From a virus: 64,000 nucleotides of DNA. The notes under the pieces were generated by a model. It was not told the DNA's origin. It saw nothing but the letters and a program-made list of their open reading frames with translations, and did no database searches. Location of the stretch: positions 121,178-185,177 of the IMG/VR virus record IMGVR_UViG_3300032132_000754; one strand, written 5' to 3'. The translations under genes were made by a program, and so were the position numbers. Positions 26,412-35,154 of this stretch are shown here, in pieces; within the stretch, counting starts at the first letter, position 1, and the number at the start of each line of letters is the position of its first letter.

Positions 26412-26869
26412 TTGGCTCCTTCTAGACGATAGACGGTGATATTCCCGTCTATTCTCTCAGAGAATGCTTTAATTTCTTTTAAATACCGAACCCAATCACC
26501 GCCAGCCGCCCCGCAACCGATACGCCACGGGAAAGCGAAGTCACCTTCAAGTTGTTCCAATTGTTCTAAACATTCTTGGAAATAATGAAGCCTAGCTTCG
26601 CCGCCATCTTTTCTAGAATTAGGAAATCGGCTAAAACCAGGGTAATATTGTCCGAACAAGGCAACAACCATGCGTTGGTCACCTGTTCCTGTAAGGCTTA
26701 CTGTACCAGGGACGTCATGAATTTTCCTATCCGTATAAACGTCAGAATACGGATACTTGTTAAAAACAGCTTTGGCTAAATGTGCCGACCTGGTCGTGAC
26801 ACAATTACACTGATGACATAAAAAAGTTTCCGTAGATTCGAAAAGATCGCCAGTAATAATTTTAAGCAT
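26408..26869 (-). CDS. Macro-domain (ADP-ribose-processing) protein
   Basis: The 153-residue protein begins MLKIITGDLFES, followed by LCHQCNCVTTRSAHLAKAVF, GQYYPGF and FPWRIGCGAAGGDW. These are the ligand-binding loops of macro domains that bind ADP-ribose or hydrolyse ADP-ribose-1''-phosphate. The ATG at 26869 overlaps the end of the upstream oxygenase by 8 nt and matches the family start; an in-frame ATG at 26884 adds 5 residues. A link to the NAMPT/NMNAT-Nudix pair at 52.5-54.9 kb is plausible. Confidence 0.82.
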   Translation of the reverse strand: MLKIITGDLFESTETFLCHQCNCVTTRSAHLAKAVFNKYPYSDVYTDRKIHDVPGTVSLTGTGDQRMVVALFGQYYPGFSRFPNSRKDGGEARLHYFQECLEQLEQLEGDFAFPWRIGCGAAGGDWVRYLKEIKAFSERIDGNITVYRLEGAK

Positions 26870-27425
26870 CGCAGTACATCGCATCCGTTCTTAGAACATA
26901 TTTAACACCCCAAAGCACCGGATCGCCTTGATGGAGGACAGGATGGTCGAAGATTAGCATCTTACCGGCTTTTGGTTTAACAATTTCGTCAATTTCATCG
27001 AACCTAGTCGCTCCGCCTTGAACGTCATCATTTAAGTAGATGAGAACAGTTAGATAACTCTGTTCTTGAGGGCTACGATGGTAAGCTCCATCGTAGTGCC
27101 ATTTGAAGTATTGGCCAGTAACATATTTGTAATATCGGAACCGCTCATTTAATCCACTGAATTTTCTGCCGCATCGTTCATTTGGAATATATTGTCTAAT
27201 TTTTTCTAATAATAAATCAGCGCGTTCTTTGTTGTCTTCGATTACTCTAGTGTTATTTCGAACATCTGAATTTTTTATCATCCCCTTTTTGGTGGTGATA
27301 GTGGCCTCTTTAGGCCCATTAGCTTCAATAAATTCAATGAGTTCTTCACACTCTTCAACAGTAAGAACGTTTTCGACAGTGTAAATCTGGACACCAATAG
27401 GGTCTTCGTAAATCATATGCTTCAT
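26862..27425 (-). CDS. Prolyl-4-hydroxylase-like 2OG-Fe(II) oxygenase
   Basis: The 187-residue protein is the size of a bare catalytic P4H domain. The Fe(II) ligands are H110-x-D112 (KWHYDGAY) and H165 (LHQGDPVLWGVKY), with K175 exactly ten residues after the distal His, the position of the 2-oxoglutarate-binding Lys in prolyl 4-hydroxylases. It is thus a probable peptidyl-prolyl hydroxylase rather than a generic family member. Collagen-like virion proteins in the same genome are candidate substrates, although their prolines sit in the X position. Confidence 0.82.
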   Translation of the reverse strand: MKHMIYEDPIGVQIYTVENVLTVEECEELIEFIEANGPKEATITTKKGMIKNSDVRNNTRVIEDNKERADLLLEKIRQYIPNERCGRKFSGLNERFRYYKYVTGQYFKWHYDGAYHRSPQEQSYLTVLIYLNDDVQGGATRFDEIDEIVKPKAGKMLIFDHPVLHQGDPVLWGVKYVLRTDAMYCDA

Positions 27426-27440
27426 AATAATATATACAGA

Positions 27441-27563
27441 TTATCGTTCTAACCACCAGCAATGAGGGCAACCGCGTTTAAAGAAAAAGTTGTGAAACCA
27501 CTGAGGAAGATATCCTCCTGGGCGCAATTTAAATATGCAGCAGTCGTAGTGCCCAACGTCCAT
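27441..27563 (-). CDS. 40-residue Cys-rich small protein
   Basis: A 40-codon frame starts at ATG 27561-27563 and ends at TAA 27441-27443, 15 nt before the P4H-like gene. The peptide carries DCC near residues 7-9 and RGCPHCWWLER at the end, so four cysteines could form a zinc knuckle. The composition (many aromatic residues, a CPHC motif) argues for a real protein. No Shine-Dalgarno is evident. It lies just after the 27580-27607 hairpin in the direction of transcription. Confidence 0.5.
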   Translation of the reverse strand: MDVGHYDCCIFKLRPGGYLPQWFHNFFFKRGCPHCWWLER

Positions 27564-27579
27564 AATGTTCAGATACGGC

Positions 27580-27607
27580 AATACCCACCTGGAGGAAGGT
27601 GGGTATT
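27580..27607. terminator. Strong inverted repeat, terminator-like
   Basis: AATACCCACCT and AGGTGGGTATT form a perfect 11-bp stem around a 6-nt loop, GGAGGA. It lies 20 nt beyond the stop of the minus-strand gene 27628-28227. There is no U tract on either strand, so it may stabilise the transcript end or attenuate rather than act as a classical terminator. Confidence 0.6.
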
Positions 27608-27627
27608 TGGGGCGAGAAGATTAGATA

Positions 27628-28227
27628 TTAGGGACGTGCAGCAGTAACACGGTAGGTGACGCGGAGAATATCGCCACCGCCAACTACTTGGTCTCCACCA
27701 GTGAACAAAGCATGAGCCCAAAGAAGCGGGGTAGCACTAGTGCTCCCCTTGAGATTAGCCTCGGTCGCACCGACAGAACCTGGAGCACCCAGGACACCCA
27801 TTACTAAGAAAGAACCGGCAACGGTACCAGCGCCAGAAATATCAAAGTCAAGGAGGGAAGGGTTAACAAGTTGTTGGGAAGCTGCAGGGCCTGGATCGAC
27901 AACGCCAGTACCAGCCGTGTTGCCAGTGTCAGACCAGATAGCACGTGTATCAGTTTGAGCATTGACAGCGTAAGAAGTGAATTCAGTCCAACCAGCATGC
28001 GAAGCATGAGTATCAGCATTGGCTAGAGTAGCAGGGCCAGTAACAAGACCGACGGCGGCTCCGGCGTGGTTTGTTCCAGCGCGGAAGTATTTATCCAGAA
28101 TATCATCGAGGCCGTCATCGACGACGGCGTTTTTTGCGGTGTCTTTCCATCGTAAACTGCCATCTGCGCGATAACATGAGAACTCGAAGACTCCAAATGG
28201 ATTGAAAGTGTTGTTAAGTTGATCCAT
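27628..28227 (-). CDS. Virion-associated protein
   Basis: The 199-residue protein begins with [20 protein letters not shown] and [19 protein letters not shown]. That C...DG-x-L-x-W...N-x-V-x-x-G-L pattern occurs at the N-terminus of many phage structural proteins. A beta-rich domain with Gly and Ala loops follows. The ATG at 28227 is chosen because AAGGA lies 8 nt upstream; a longer frame to 28494 would run into the divergent thyA gene. The 124-bp divergent gap to thyA should hold promoters for both. Confidence 0.72.
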   Translation of the reverse strand: MDQLNNTFNPFGVFEFSCYRADGSLRWKDTAKNAVVDDGLDDILDKYFRAGTNHAGAAVGLVTGPATLANADTHASHAGWTEFTSYAVNAQTDTRAIWSDTGNTAGTGVVDPGPAASQQLVNPSLLDFDISGAGTVAGSFLVMGVLGAPGSVGATEANLKGSTSATPLLWAHALFTGGDQVVGGGDILRVTYRVTAARP

Positions 28228-28351
28228 GGTTTTGTTCCTTGCCGCCTTAATTAGGATGGCCGATGTCTCGACGCCCAATTTAAATTTGCTCTTCTTTTTA
28301 GCCACTATAAAGATCCTTGATACAATTATTTTTGATGTATGTAATGAACTA

Positions 28352-29179
28352 ATGAAAGCATATTTAGATCTGTTACGTAACGTAATGAATAATGGTGTCC
28401 AGCGTGGAGATCGTACAGGCACTGGAACCAAAAGCATCTTCGGATGCCAGATTAGGTTTAACCTAGAAGATGGGTTTCCATTAGTCACCACCAAGAAAGT
28501 TCACTTAAAATCGATCATCCACGAACTGTTATGGTTTATAGCTGGAGATACCAACGTCAAGTACCTCCAAGATAACGGAGTTAAAATCTGGAACGAATGG
28601 GCTGATGAAAATGGAGACTTAGGACCAGTATATGGGCATCAATGGCGAAACTTCGGAACAAACCGAATCTTTACATTCGTTGATCAGAGAAGTGAAAACG
28701 ACAACGGCGTGGATCAGATGGAACGCCTAATTGATGGACTTAAAAAGAATCCGAATAGCAGACGACATATCATGTCTGCTTGGAACCCAGTCGATATCGA
28801 TCGTATGGCTCTGCCACCATGCCACGTACTAACTCAATTTTATGTACATGAAGGGAAATTAAGTTGCCAACTTTATCAGCGATCGGCTGACCTCTTATTG
28901 GGTGTTCCGTTCAACATCGCAAGTTATGCACTATTGTTAACGATGATCGCTCAAGTATGTAACTTGAAACCACATGAGTTTATCCATACCTTCGGCGATG
29001 CTCACATCTATAGCAATCACGTGGATCAGGTAAACTTGCAATTAAGTCGAGAAACCAGAGAACTTCCGACTATGACAGTAAATCCAGATGTTAAATCGAT
29101 CTTCGACTTTAAATATGAAGATTTCAAATTAACTAATTATAAACCGCACCCTAGAATTAGAGCACCAATCGCTGTATGA
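28352..29179 (+). CDS. thyA: Thymidylate synthase
   Basis: The 275-residue product converts dUMP to dTMP with methylene-tetrahydrofolate. The key features are RTGTGT (21-26), catalytic C157 (LPPCHVL), [13 protein letters not shown] with N188, which marks thymidylate synthase rather than dCMP hydroxymethylase, and [12 protein letters not shown]. The ATG at 28352 matches the family N-terminus (MKAYLDLL); upstream in-frame codons are unrelated. It overlaps the DHFR gene by 4 nt (ATGA), forming a folate/dTMP operon. Confidence 0.95.
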   Translation: MKAYLDLLRNVMNNGVQRGDRTGTGTKSIFGCQIRFNLEDGFPLVTTKKVHLKSIIHELLWFIAGDTNVKYLQDNGVKIWNEWADENGDLGPVYGHQWRNFGTNRIFTFVDQRSENDNGVDQMERLIDGLKKNPNSRRHIMSAWNPVDIDRMALPPCHVLTQFYVHEGKLSCQLYQRSADLLLGVPFNIASYALLLTMIAQVCNLKPHEFIHTFGDAHIYSNHVDQVNLQLSRETRELPTMTVNPDVKSIFDFKYEDFKLTNYKPHPRIRAPIAV

Positions 29180-29679
29180 ATTTAGAAGCTATCGCCGCCA
29201 TTTCCAAAAACCGTTGTATCGGAGTTGGTAACGAACTCCCCTGGCATTATAAGGAAGACATGAAACACTTCCGAAAGATCACCAGAAGTCGAGTAGTTAT
29301 TATGGGTCGAAAAACATTCGAATCCATTGGTAAACCTCTTCCGAAACGGATTAATCTTATCTTGACTCGCGATGAGGATTGGGAACCAACAAACGCCGAA
29401 GGCCATATGGGCACACACGTTGTCCATTCTAAAGAGGAAGCATTAGAACTTCTGCCAAAAATTCAAGACACCACTCTTAATCCAATGGTTATTGGTGGTG
29501 GAGAAGTTTACAAGCTTTTCCTACCAGAAACTAGCAAAATTCATCTAACATTGGTTAAGAAAGAATGCGAAGGCGATACGTTTTTCCCGGAATTGTCAGA
29601 AAACGAATGGGAAGTTGAGGAAGCGATAAATTCCCTTACTACACCAGAATTGCAATTTCAAACATGGGTCCGCAAATGA
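29176..29679 (+). CDS. folA: Dihydrofolate reductase
   Basis: The 167-residue product regenerates tetrahydrofolate consumed by the upstream thymidylate synthase. It shows the DHFR signature [18 protein letters not shown] with catalytic acid at about D28, [16 protein letters not shown], and [13 protein letters not shown]. The length is typical. Its start and stop overlap both neighbours by 4 nt, indicating translational coupling. Confidence 0.95.
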   Translation: MNLEAIAAISKNRCIGVGNELPWHYKEDMKHFRKITRSRVVIMGRKTFESIGKPLPKRINLILTRDEDWEPTNAEGHMGTHVVHSKEEALELLPKIQDTTLNPMVIGGGEVYKLFLPETSKIHLTLVKKECEGDTFFPELSENEWEVEEAINSLTTPELQFQTWVRK

Positions 29680-29909
29680 ACCTGAATAAGAAGCGTGGAT
29701 TTATTATACGCGGATTCGATTTTCATACTGGAGCAGAGACTGCTCCATTTTTCCGAGTTTATAACGAAGATAAGTCGTTCACCGATTATGATATCGCCAT
29801 CCATGATCTAGAAGTAGAGATCTGTGACCCAAACAATTTTTACACCATCCGTGAGCGAGAAGGAAAAAGGAAGTATTTAGACTATTCAGATAAGGTCCTC
29901 GGAAAATGA
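29676..29909 (+). CDS. DPxxF-family small protein (divergent)
   Basis: The 77-residue protein ([19 protein letters not shown] start) ends with [19 protein letters not shown], a divergent DPxxF signature. The ATG at 29676 overlaps the DHFR stop (ATGA) and is preferred over 29664. It lacks the usual N-terminal W/E helix. Confidence 0.6.
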   Translation: MNLNKKRGFIIRGFDFHTGAETAPFFRVYNEDKSFTDYDIAIHDLEVEICDPNNFYTIREREGKRKYLDYSDKVLGK

Positions 29910-30232
29910 GTGACGAGATGAATCTTGACGATGTCATAGAATTTGTTTGCGAGGATCTCGGATTAAAGTACGGCGGCAAGCATTCTAGGGGTTTCACTAG
30001 AACGATCGAGTCTGAGCATGGTTTAATTTATCTAAACATCTTTAAAACTTCGCTCGATATCACGAGTTTTAGTATGAAAATCCCTGGTTCTAATGTTAAA
30101 ACTAGGAAGATGGATATTTCTCCGAGTTGGCACGTCGATATTCACGACCCAACATCTCTTGAGAATGTTTCAGATGCCATTAAATCAATTGTGAAATTTT
30201 CAAAAGAACAACAACAAGAGCTAATAGTATGA
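29906..30232 (+). CDS. DPxxF-family small protein
   Basis: The 108-residue protein has an N-terminal helix (LDDVIEFVCEDLGLKY), a beta-rich middle and VDIHDPTSLENVSDAIKSIV near the end, then a short Gln-rich tail. It is sandwiched by 4-nt overlaps inside the thyA-folA-purB operon, so it is co-expressed with nucleotide metabolism genes. Function unknown. Confidence 0.65.
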   Translation: MSDEMNLDDVIEFVCEDLGLKYGGKHSRGFTRTIESEHGLIYLNIFKTSLDITSFSMKIPGSNVKTRKMDISPSWHVDIHDPTSLENVSDAIKSIVKFSKEQQQELIV

Positions 30233-31593
30233 ATGAAGTGTTGTCTGAGAGGTATGCGAGCCCAAAATTAAATAGGCTGTTAAGCAAAGAATCGCGATAT
30301 CGCGGTTGGCGAACAGTTTGGATCGTTCTTGCGGAAGCACAACACGAACTAGGTTTCCCGATCAACAAGCTTGACCTAGACGCTGCCAAAAGAACGGCAC
30401 ATATTATTGATTTCGATCGTGTAAAAGAAATCGAATCCCAGACTCGACACGATGTGATGGCTCACCTTCAACATTGGGCTGAGATCACCCCAGAAGCCGC
30501 CAGTTGTATCCATTTGGGTGCCACAAGCTGCTACGTAACTGATAACGCAGAAAATGTTATCAATCGGGAGGCTCTCCACATCATTGTCGGGTCAACCAAA
30601 GAACTCCTTAGGGAGTTAGCACCCGTTGCGCTAAAAACCGCTAGCCATGCGGTTAGAGGATATACTCATTTCCAAGTCGCCTCTCCAACCACCGTCGGGA
30701 AGAGAATCGCGATGTGGATGCAAGACATCACAGACGATGTGATTCAACTTGAGGAATTCCTCCAAAACATGGTTTGTAGAGGAGCGAAGGGTACCACCGG
30801 TACCCAAGCTTCCTACTTAGCACTAGCCGACGGCGATCACTTTAAAGTTGCAAAACTAGATGAATTGATCGCCGAAAAGTTAGAATTCAAGTCAACAATT
30901 GGATTATCTGGCCAAACTATTACGAGAAAACAGGACGCCAAAATCGCTGACCTGTTATCTCAATTAGCAATTTCTCTTAGTAAAATGGGAAATGATGTCA
31001 GATTGCTTTCACACACAGGCGATTTAAGAGAAGGTTTCAGCAAAGGGCAAGTCGGATCATCCGCTATGCCATATAAACGAAATCCTATGATGGCAGAACG
31101 GCTTTGCGCGTTGACTAGACTAGTTCCACAATACAGGAACATGCTGGCTCAAGTCGCAATGACACAATGGCTAGAACGATCATTAGATGATAGCGCCACT
31201 AGACGAGTAGCCATTCCGGATATGTTCCTAGCTATTGACGGCGCATTGAATACTGCGAAGAAATTAGCTAAACTTCTCACACCCGGCCCAGAAGTAGAAC
31301 ATTGGGAAGATTCTGTAATGCTTGGGTTTGAACAGATTTTAGCTCAAGTTATGGCCAATGGCCATAAAGAAGGTCGTAGAGTAGACCGGCAAGAAATTCA
31401 CGAGAAACTAAAATTATATGCCCATCAAGCCGACGACTTCGACGTCTTGCTACAATTATTGAATGATGATCCGACGTTTGAGGATTGTGTATTATGCCCT
31501 CTTCCGAATAAACTAATCGGAGCAGCACATCATCAGACTGTAAAATTTCTTAGGAACAACCAACAACACTGGTCTAAACGGAGCGGATCTTAG
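30229..31593 (+). CDS. purB: Adenylosuccinate lyase
   Basis: The 454-residue product cleaves adenylosuccinate to AMP and fumarate (and SAICAR to AICAR). It has the fumarase/aspartase superfamily signature GSSAMPYKRNPMMAERLCAL (about 275-294), the catalytic histidine regions RHDVMAHLQHW and GYTHFQVASPTTVGKR, and QWLERSLDDSATRR. The order and spacing resemble the group that includes animal ADSL more than E. coli PurB. It shares 4 nt with the gene upstream. With ThyA, DHFR and ADA it indicates reshaping of nucleotide pools. Confidence 0.92.
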   Translation: MNEVLSERYASPKLNRLLSKESRYRGWRTVWIVLAEAQHELGFPINKLDLDAAKRTAHIIDFDRVKEIESQTRHDVMAHLQHWAEITPEAASCIHLGATSCYVTDNAENVINREALHIIVGSTKELLRELAPVALKTASHAVRGYTHFQVASPTTVGKRIAMWMQDITDDVIQLEEFLQNMVCRGAKGTTGTQASYLALADGDHFKVAKLDELIAEKLEFKSTIGLSGQTITRKQDAKIADLLSQLAISLSKMGNDVRLLSHTGDLREGFSKGQVGSSAMPYKRNPMMAERLCALTRLVPQYRNMLAQVAMTQWLERSLDDSATRRVAIPDMFLAIDGALNTAKKLAKLLTPGPEVEHWEDSVMLGFEQILAQVMANGHKEGRRVDRQEIHEKLKLYAHQADDFDVLLQLLNDDPTFEDCVLCPLPNKLIGAAHHQTVKFLRNNQQHWSKRSGS

Positions 31594-31809
31594 ATGACTA
31601 ATGAACCAAAAGGTGGCTGGGATAAATACGCCAGAGAGAATCCATATGCACCACTATCCAAGGATGGTGCGGCGAGTTATCTAAACCATTTAATTGACGG
31701 CGGGAACGATAGAATTCGAGCCATTAATGAATATAAGAAGAATTTGGCTAAATGGGAAGCTAGATCTTGGTTTGGTCGTCTAATATTTCCACGACCGAGA
31801 TGCCCTTAG
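31594..31809 (+). CDS. Hypothetical small protein
   Basis: The 71-residue protein starts immediately after the purB stop (TAGATG). It is helical and basic towards the end (YKKNLAKWEARSWFGRLIFP), with an amphipathic or membrane-touching C-terminus. Not recognised. Confidence 0.6.
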   Translation: MTNEPKGGWDKYARENPYAPLSKDGAASYLNHLIDGGNDRIRAINEYKKNLAKWEARSWFGRLIFPRPRCP

Positions 31810-31827
31810 AACAATCAAAAGTAAAAT

Positions 31828-32529
31828 ATGAAACTTAATTTAATAAATGAAACAGATTTAGAATTAAGGCGTAACGAACGTGCTGCCCGAGCAGGGGGTG
31901 ACATCGAAGCTATGGGAAAAGCTTTACGGACACGCCAAAGAGTTGGCAGACAAACAGAATTTGAAGCAGATAAAGTAACACCACAAGTGGCAGGTTTGGA
32001 CAACTTGAATGACAAATGGTCATGGAAAGACACCTCAATACCATTGCCTAAAAATTGGGTCGTATATTGGATGTCTAATTATGATCTTGATGATGAAGAA
32101 GAACAGGAAGACGGATCACCATTAGCTAAACTCTCTTGGGCAACCTATCATAGAGTTGATTCTAACTGGGGCCATATGTGGTCATCGCCAAGCGTAAGAA
32201 TCAACGTATCGGGTGAAAACCCAGAAAGAACATATTCGATTTGGGTTCAAATTTCCTTGCCTGACGAAATAAATAATATAGGCTCGTTAGAACCATATGA
32301 AGGAATATGGCAAGACTATGACGAAAATCTTAGTAAAGATGATATGACAAGCATTGTGGAAATTGCTTTGTTTTGTCCGAGTCTAAAAAAAGCTGTCGAA
32401 GTAGGAATAAAGCATGCATTTGGCGGCACTTGTAATAAAGGAATTTTAACCGGAATAGATACTCAAATTGGTGATCATAGCGGTTGTTCTATCGATGATC
32501 ATTATGGTCACCAAATTGGTGAATTATAA
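31828..32529 (+). CDS. Hypothetical protein with MKLxLINExDLELRR N-terminus
   Basis: The 233-residue protein opens with MKLNLINETDLELRRNERAA then RAGGDIEAMGKALRTRQRVG (about 21-40). A related leader, LRALKRYAQSSGDWQALEKY, opens the 56757-57512 product. The body is acidic with conserved-looking Trp residues (NDKWSWKDTSIPLPKNWVVY) and a His/Gly C-terminus. Not recognised. Its 3' end overlaps the convergent oxygenase gene by 22 nt. Confidence 0.65.
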   Translation: MKLNLINETDLELRRNERAARAGGDIEAMGKALRTRQRVGRQTEFEADKVTPQVAGLDNLNDKWSWKDTSIPLPKNWVVYWMSNYDLDDEEEQEDGSPLAKLSWATYHRVDSNWGHMWSSPSVRINVSGENPERTYSIWVQISLPDEINNIGSLEPYEGIWQDYDENLSKDDMTSIVEIALFCPSLKKAVEVGIKHAFGGTCNKGILTGIDTQIGDHSGCSIDDHYGHQIGEL

Positions 32530-33065
32530 ACGAAGCGATATCCAACACTTATCCTAACGTCTTCAGCCCCAACACAATGCCATAATGGGTTTTCTTCATC
32601 GAAAGTGAAAATCCTAAAAACCCATTTTTTAGGTGTATCCCAGGAAGTTATAATTTCTTTAGATATTGGATCTTGGTAACGAAAGAATGACTTTCCTTCT
32701 GCCCAAGTTGCGTACAGACGTCCACCGTCTCTATCTGTGTGCCAGCCAAGGTATCCGTCTGATGGATACCAAGTTTTAGCAACACGAACGAACTCATAAT
32801 CTTTTATATTCGTTTCGTTTTCGTAGATCTTCCTGCAATAATGCTCTATTTTGGGGTGTTCATTACAATCTTTGTTAAACTTATATAAATAAGCACTGTT
32901 GTTTTTTGCATTTGTTTTGCGTTTTAAAAGTTGTTTTGACGATAGATCGTTTCTATCTGGCCTGCCAGACATGATTTTGGGAATGGACATAATCCATTCC
33001 CTCATTTCATTAAGTTCAGCTATAATGGGATGATCAGACAGTATGTCTAATTCTTTATAGATCAC
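32508..33065 (-). CDS. 2OG-Fe(II) oxygenase, AlkB/P4H-like
   Basis: The 185-residue protein has the Fe(II) ligands H109-x-D111 (LGWHTDRDGG) and H163 (NPLWHCVGAEDVRISVGYRF) with R171 or R177 for 2-oxoglutarate. The segment FFRYQDP...SWD.PKKWVFRIFTF forms the jelly-roll strands. The substrate (protein, nucleic acid or metabolite) cannot be told. It starts at GTG overlapping the stop of the upstream virion gene (GTGA). It differs clearly from the oxygenases at 1-483 and 26862-27425. Confidence 0.78.
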   Translation of the reverse strand: MIYKELDILSDHPIIAELNEMREWIMSIPKIMSGRPDRNDLSSKQLLKRKTNAKNNSAYLYKFNKDCNEHPKIEHYCRKIYENETNIKDYEFVRVAKTWYPSDGYLGWHTDRDGGRLYATWAEGKSFFRYQDPISKEIITSWDTPKKWVFRIFTFDEENPLWHCVGAEDVRISVGYRFVYNSPIW

Positions 33066-34153
33066 GGTCCAGCAATAACAACCGTTGGGACAGAAGAATA
33101 TCCTCCAGCAGTTGTAACAGCGATTGACGTGACAACATCGTCCGTTAACGTAGCTGTAGCTGCCGCGCCACCAATAGATGGTACAAATGTGACATCCGGA
33201 GCGCTTTCATAACCAGCTCCACCGTCAACAACTGTTATGGCTTCAACGCCCCAACCAACAATGAAGGTAGCACCAGTAGCGCTTCCAATAGCTGGTGTAG
33301 TTGCGACTGGATTACTTGGCGTAGCTGTGTATTCACCTTCTGCTGAAACTGTGGCTGCAAACACGCCTTGGTTATTAGTATCTTGTGTAAGCGAGAAACC
33401 GGAACCACCACCAGAGGTTGATGATTGTGTTAAGACAGCAAAGTTGGAATGTCCTGATGTGCTTGGAGTAGTAATTGTAAACTCAATTACATCTCCTGCT
33501 GTTCCTTCTGTAATAATGGTTACTACTGTGCCATCGCTTAGCGTAATGGTGTCTCCGCTAGCATACCCAGTACCAGGAACAAATGTTCCATTGAGTTCTC
33601 CACCGCCATAATCAGCTTCTGTTTGCGACAGAATAGTGCTAAAAGATGAAATGCTTAAAGTTGCTAATGTTAAAGAAGTTCCACCAACAATTGATAGTAA
33701 TCCTGAGGAAGAGGAATAACCGCTGCCACGGGCTGAAATTGTTGCTGCTAACGCTTTTACAGAAGCGGAGGCGGTAGCAGTCCCAGTTTCTAATTTATCA
33801 GAAACGTCTTCGTCTACCGTTGGGAATTTAGTTGCGTCATAGGTGGTGTTACCAGACCCGCCTGATCCGCCTGTGGCTTCGAATCCGCCAATGTGCAGTT
33901 TCCCGGTTTCATCTGACATTGCAGCCGACCAAGTAATGTCTCTAATATGAGCAACACTTACGGCAGCGGCGAGCGATAACCCAAGAGACTCCATAAAAGC
34001 ACGGAAATCTGGCCATGAGTAAAGTTCTGCCTCGACGACATCGACGTCTGCATTCGAGATGCGTTGACTTTGTCCGTCGTTGGCGCTAGTAAAATTAGCG
34101 ACACGGCCATCACTATAGGCAATTAACGCGTTGATTCTATGAATTGAAGCCAT
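33062..34153 (-). CDS. Virion protein with GxGYxSAPxV repeats
   Basis: The 363-residue protein has a 90-residue N-terminal domain (YSWPDFRAFMESLGLSLAAA). A Gly/Ser/Thr-rich beta region follows with several copies of a GYSS / GAGYESAPDVTFVPS / GGYSSVPTVVIAG motif. That repeat is common in surface-exposed beta-helical proteins and phage fibres. AGAGGGG upstream of the ATG gives a strong Shine-Dalgarno. Confidence 0.72.
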   Translation of the reverse strand: MASIHRINALIAYSDGRVANFTSANDGQSQRISNADVDVVEAELYSWPDFRAFMESLGLSLAAAVSVAHIRDITWSAAMSDETGKLHIGGFEATGGSGGSGNTTYDATKFPTVDEDVSDKLETGTATASASVKALAATISARGSGYSSSSGLLSIVGGTSLTLATLSISSFSTILSQTEADYGGGELNGTFVPGTGYASGDTITLSDGTVVTIITEGTAGDVIEFTITTPSTSGHSNFAVLTQSSTSGGGSGFSLTQDTNNQGVFAATVSAEGEYTATPSNPVATTPAIGSATGATFIVGWGVEAITVVDGGAGYESAPDVTFVPSIGGAAATATLTDDVVTSIAVTTAGGYSSVPTVVIAGP

Positions 34154-34179
34154 TGGGGTATCCCCTCTGGTAATATATT

Positions 34180-34629
34180 TTATCTAACTTGATCTCTAAC
34201 CATCATTAAAGCTTTAAGCAAGATTGATCTAACCATCTGGTCTTGAGAGGTTCCAGCGTGCTTGCTAATTTCTATAATCAACTCTTTAAAATAAGGATGG
34301 ATTGTACAAGTGACCTTTTTGCCACCTTCTGTCGGTTTCTTAATCAGAGTAACTGTAGCAAATGGGTTTTCTGGTTTAAACTCATAGGTAACAAAAGGTC
34401 CGTCTTCTCCTACCATATACTTTAAAGTCAAGCAGTAACCAGGCATAGCTCCTTTTTCAAACAACATCAACAAAGCTTTTTTAACGCCTGGTTCTTTTAC
34501 AGGATCGAAATAACCACCATTATCTTGGAGCATCATTTCAACTATCTCACGAATTTCAACAACATCAAACGACTGCCCAACAGACATTAGTTCTTTAATT
34601 GCAAATTGAATCTCGTGAGAGTAAATCAC
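34180..34629 (-). CDS. Possible ribbon-helix-helix regulator
   Basis: The 149-residue protein has a helical N-terminal domain and ends with KVTCTIHPYFKELIIEISKH then AGTSQDQMVRSILLKAL (about 104-140). The strand-helix-turn-helix layout resembles ribbon-helix-helix DNA-binding proteins. This is a weak assignment from pattern alone. It overlaps the zinc-ribbon gene by 4 nt. Confidence 0.55.
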   Translation of the reverse strand: MIYSHEIQFAIKELMSVGQSFDVVEIREIVEMMLQDNGGYFDPVKEPGVKKALLMLFEKGAMPGYCLTLKYMVGEDGPFVTYEFKPENPFATVTLIKKPTEGGKKVTCTIHPYFKELIIEISKHAGTSQDQMVRSILLKALMMVRDQVR

Positions 34630-34874
34630 TCAGATTCATCCTGTTTACGAGCCCTATAATTTCTATTGTTAATGGCGTTACGGCGGCGGTATTCTTGCAG
34701 ATTATTATCTCTAATCTGCTTTTTCTGAGCGGAATCGCACTCTTTACAAGACGCTCGCTTGCCATCTTTGCGACGACTGTCTGCGTTAAAACTGCTAAAA
34801 GGAAGTTCTAGCTCACACTTCGTGCAAGTTTTAACTTCTTCATTTTCCGGCTGGTCTGTTTCTAAATCCGACAT
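34626..34874 (-). CDS. Small zinc-ribbon protein
   Basis: The 82-residue protein has C-x2-C (CTKCELELPFSSF) and C-x2-C (ASCKECDSAQ), separated by about 25 residues, then a basic helix rich in Arg and Asn. This is the pattern of the zinc ribbon found next to HNH nucleases and as free small proteins in phages. The ATG at 34874 is chosen over a TTG at 34913. Confidence 0.7.
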   Translation of the reverse strand: MSDLETDQPENEEVKTCTKCELELPFSSFNADSRRKDGKRASCKECDSAQKKQIRDNNLQEYRRRNAINNRNYRARKQDESE

Positions 34875-35154
34875 GATATACCGTGTATTGTGATATGGTA
34901 TCTTTATTTCCAACCGTTATAATATTGAAATTCTGCTCTATTGCAATTATTTTGCCATATCGGAGAGCGCGGTTTACAGCGTCCATCTGAATTTGGATTT
35001 CTTTAGGAGTCATCGGATGTTCTAAACTAGATGACCCAACTATAAACCTTTCTACCCATTTTATTTCCGGTACGTCCCAATCTGTCATAGTGTATATTCT
35101 ACTCCTGCTAACAGGTGGTTTGGTCTGAACATGCCACCCACTAGCACGTGTCAC
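34840..35154 (-). CDS. Hypothetical protein
   Basis: The 104-residue frame starts at GTG 35154, overlapping the upstream stop (GTGA). An internal ATG at 35088 (MTDWDVPEIKWVERFIVG) has AGGAG upstream, but spaced 13 nt. The core contains PMTPKEIQIQMDAVNRAL and a beta hairpin (KIIAIEQNFNIITVG). Not recognised. Confidence 0.55.
   Translation of the reverse strand: MTRASGWHVQTKPPVSRSRIYTMTDWDVPEIKWVERFIVGSSSLEHPMTPKEIQIQMDAVNRALRYGKIIAIEQNFNIITVGNKDTISQYTVYHVGFRNRPAGK

Noticed and set aside
28228-28494. N-terminal extension of the 27628-28227 virion protein to 28494
   Set aside because: It would run antisense through the 5' part of thyA and lacks family sequence; ATG 28227 has a good Shine-Dalgarno.
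29676-31593. Claim that the phage has a 2-aminoadenine (Z) genome
   Set aside because: PurB alone is not diagnostic, and no PurZ, DatZ or MazZ homologue is visible in this window.
26862-33065. Treating the two complete 2OG oxygenases as duplicates of one gene
   Set aside because: Their strand sequences and the spacing after the distal histidine differ; only the fold and the H-x-D...H motif are shared.
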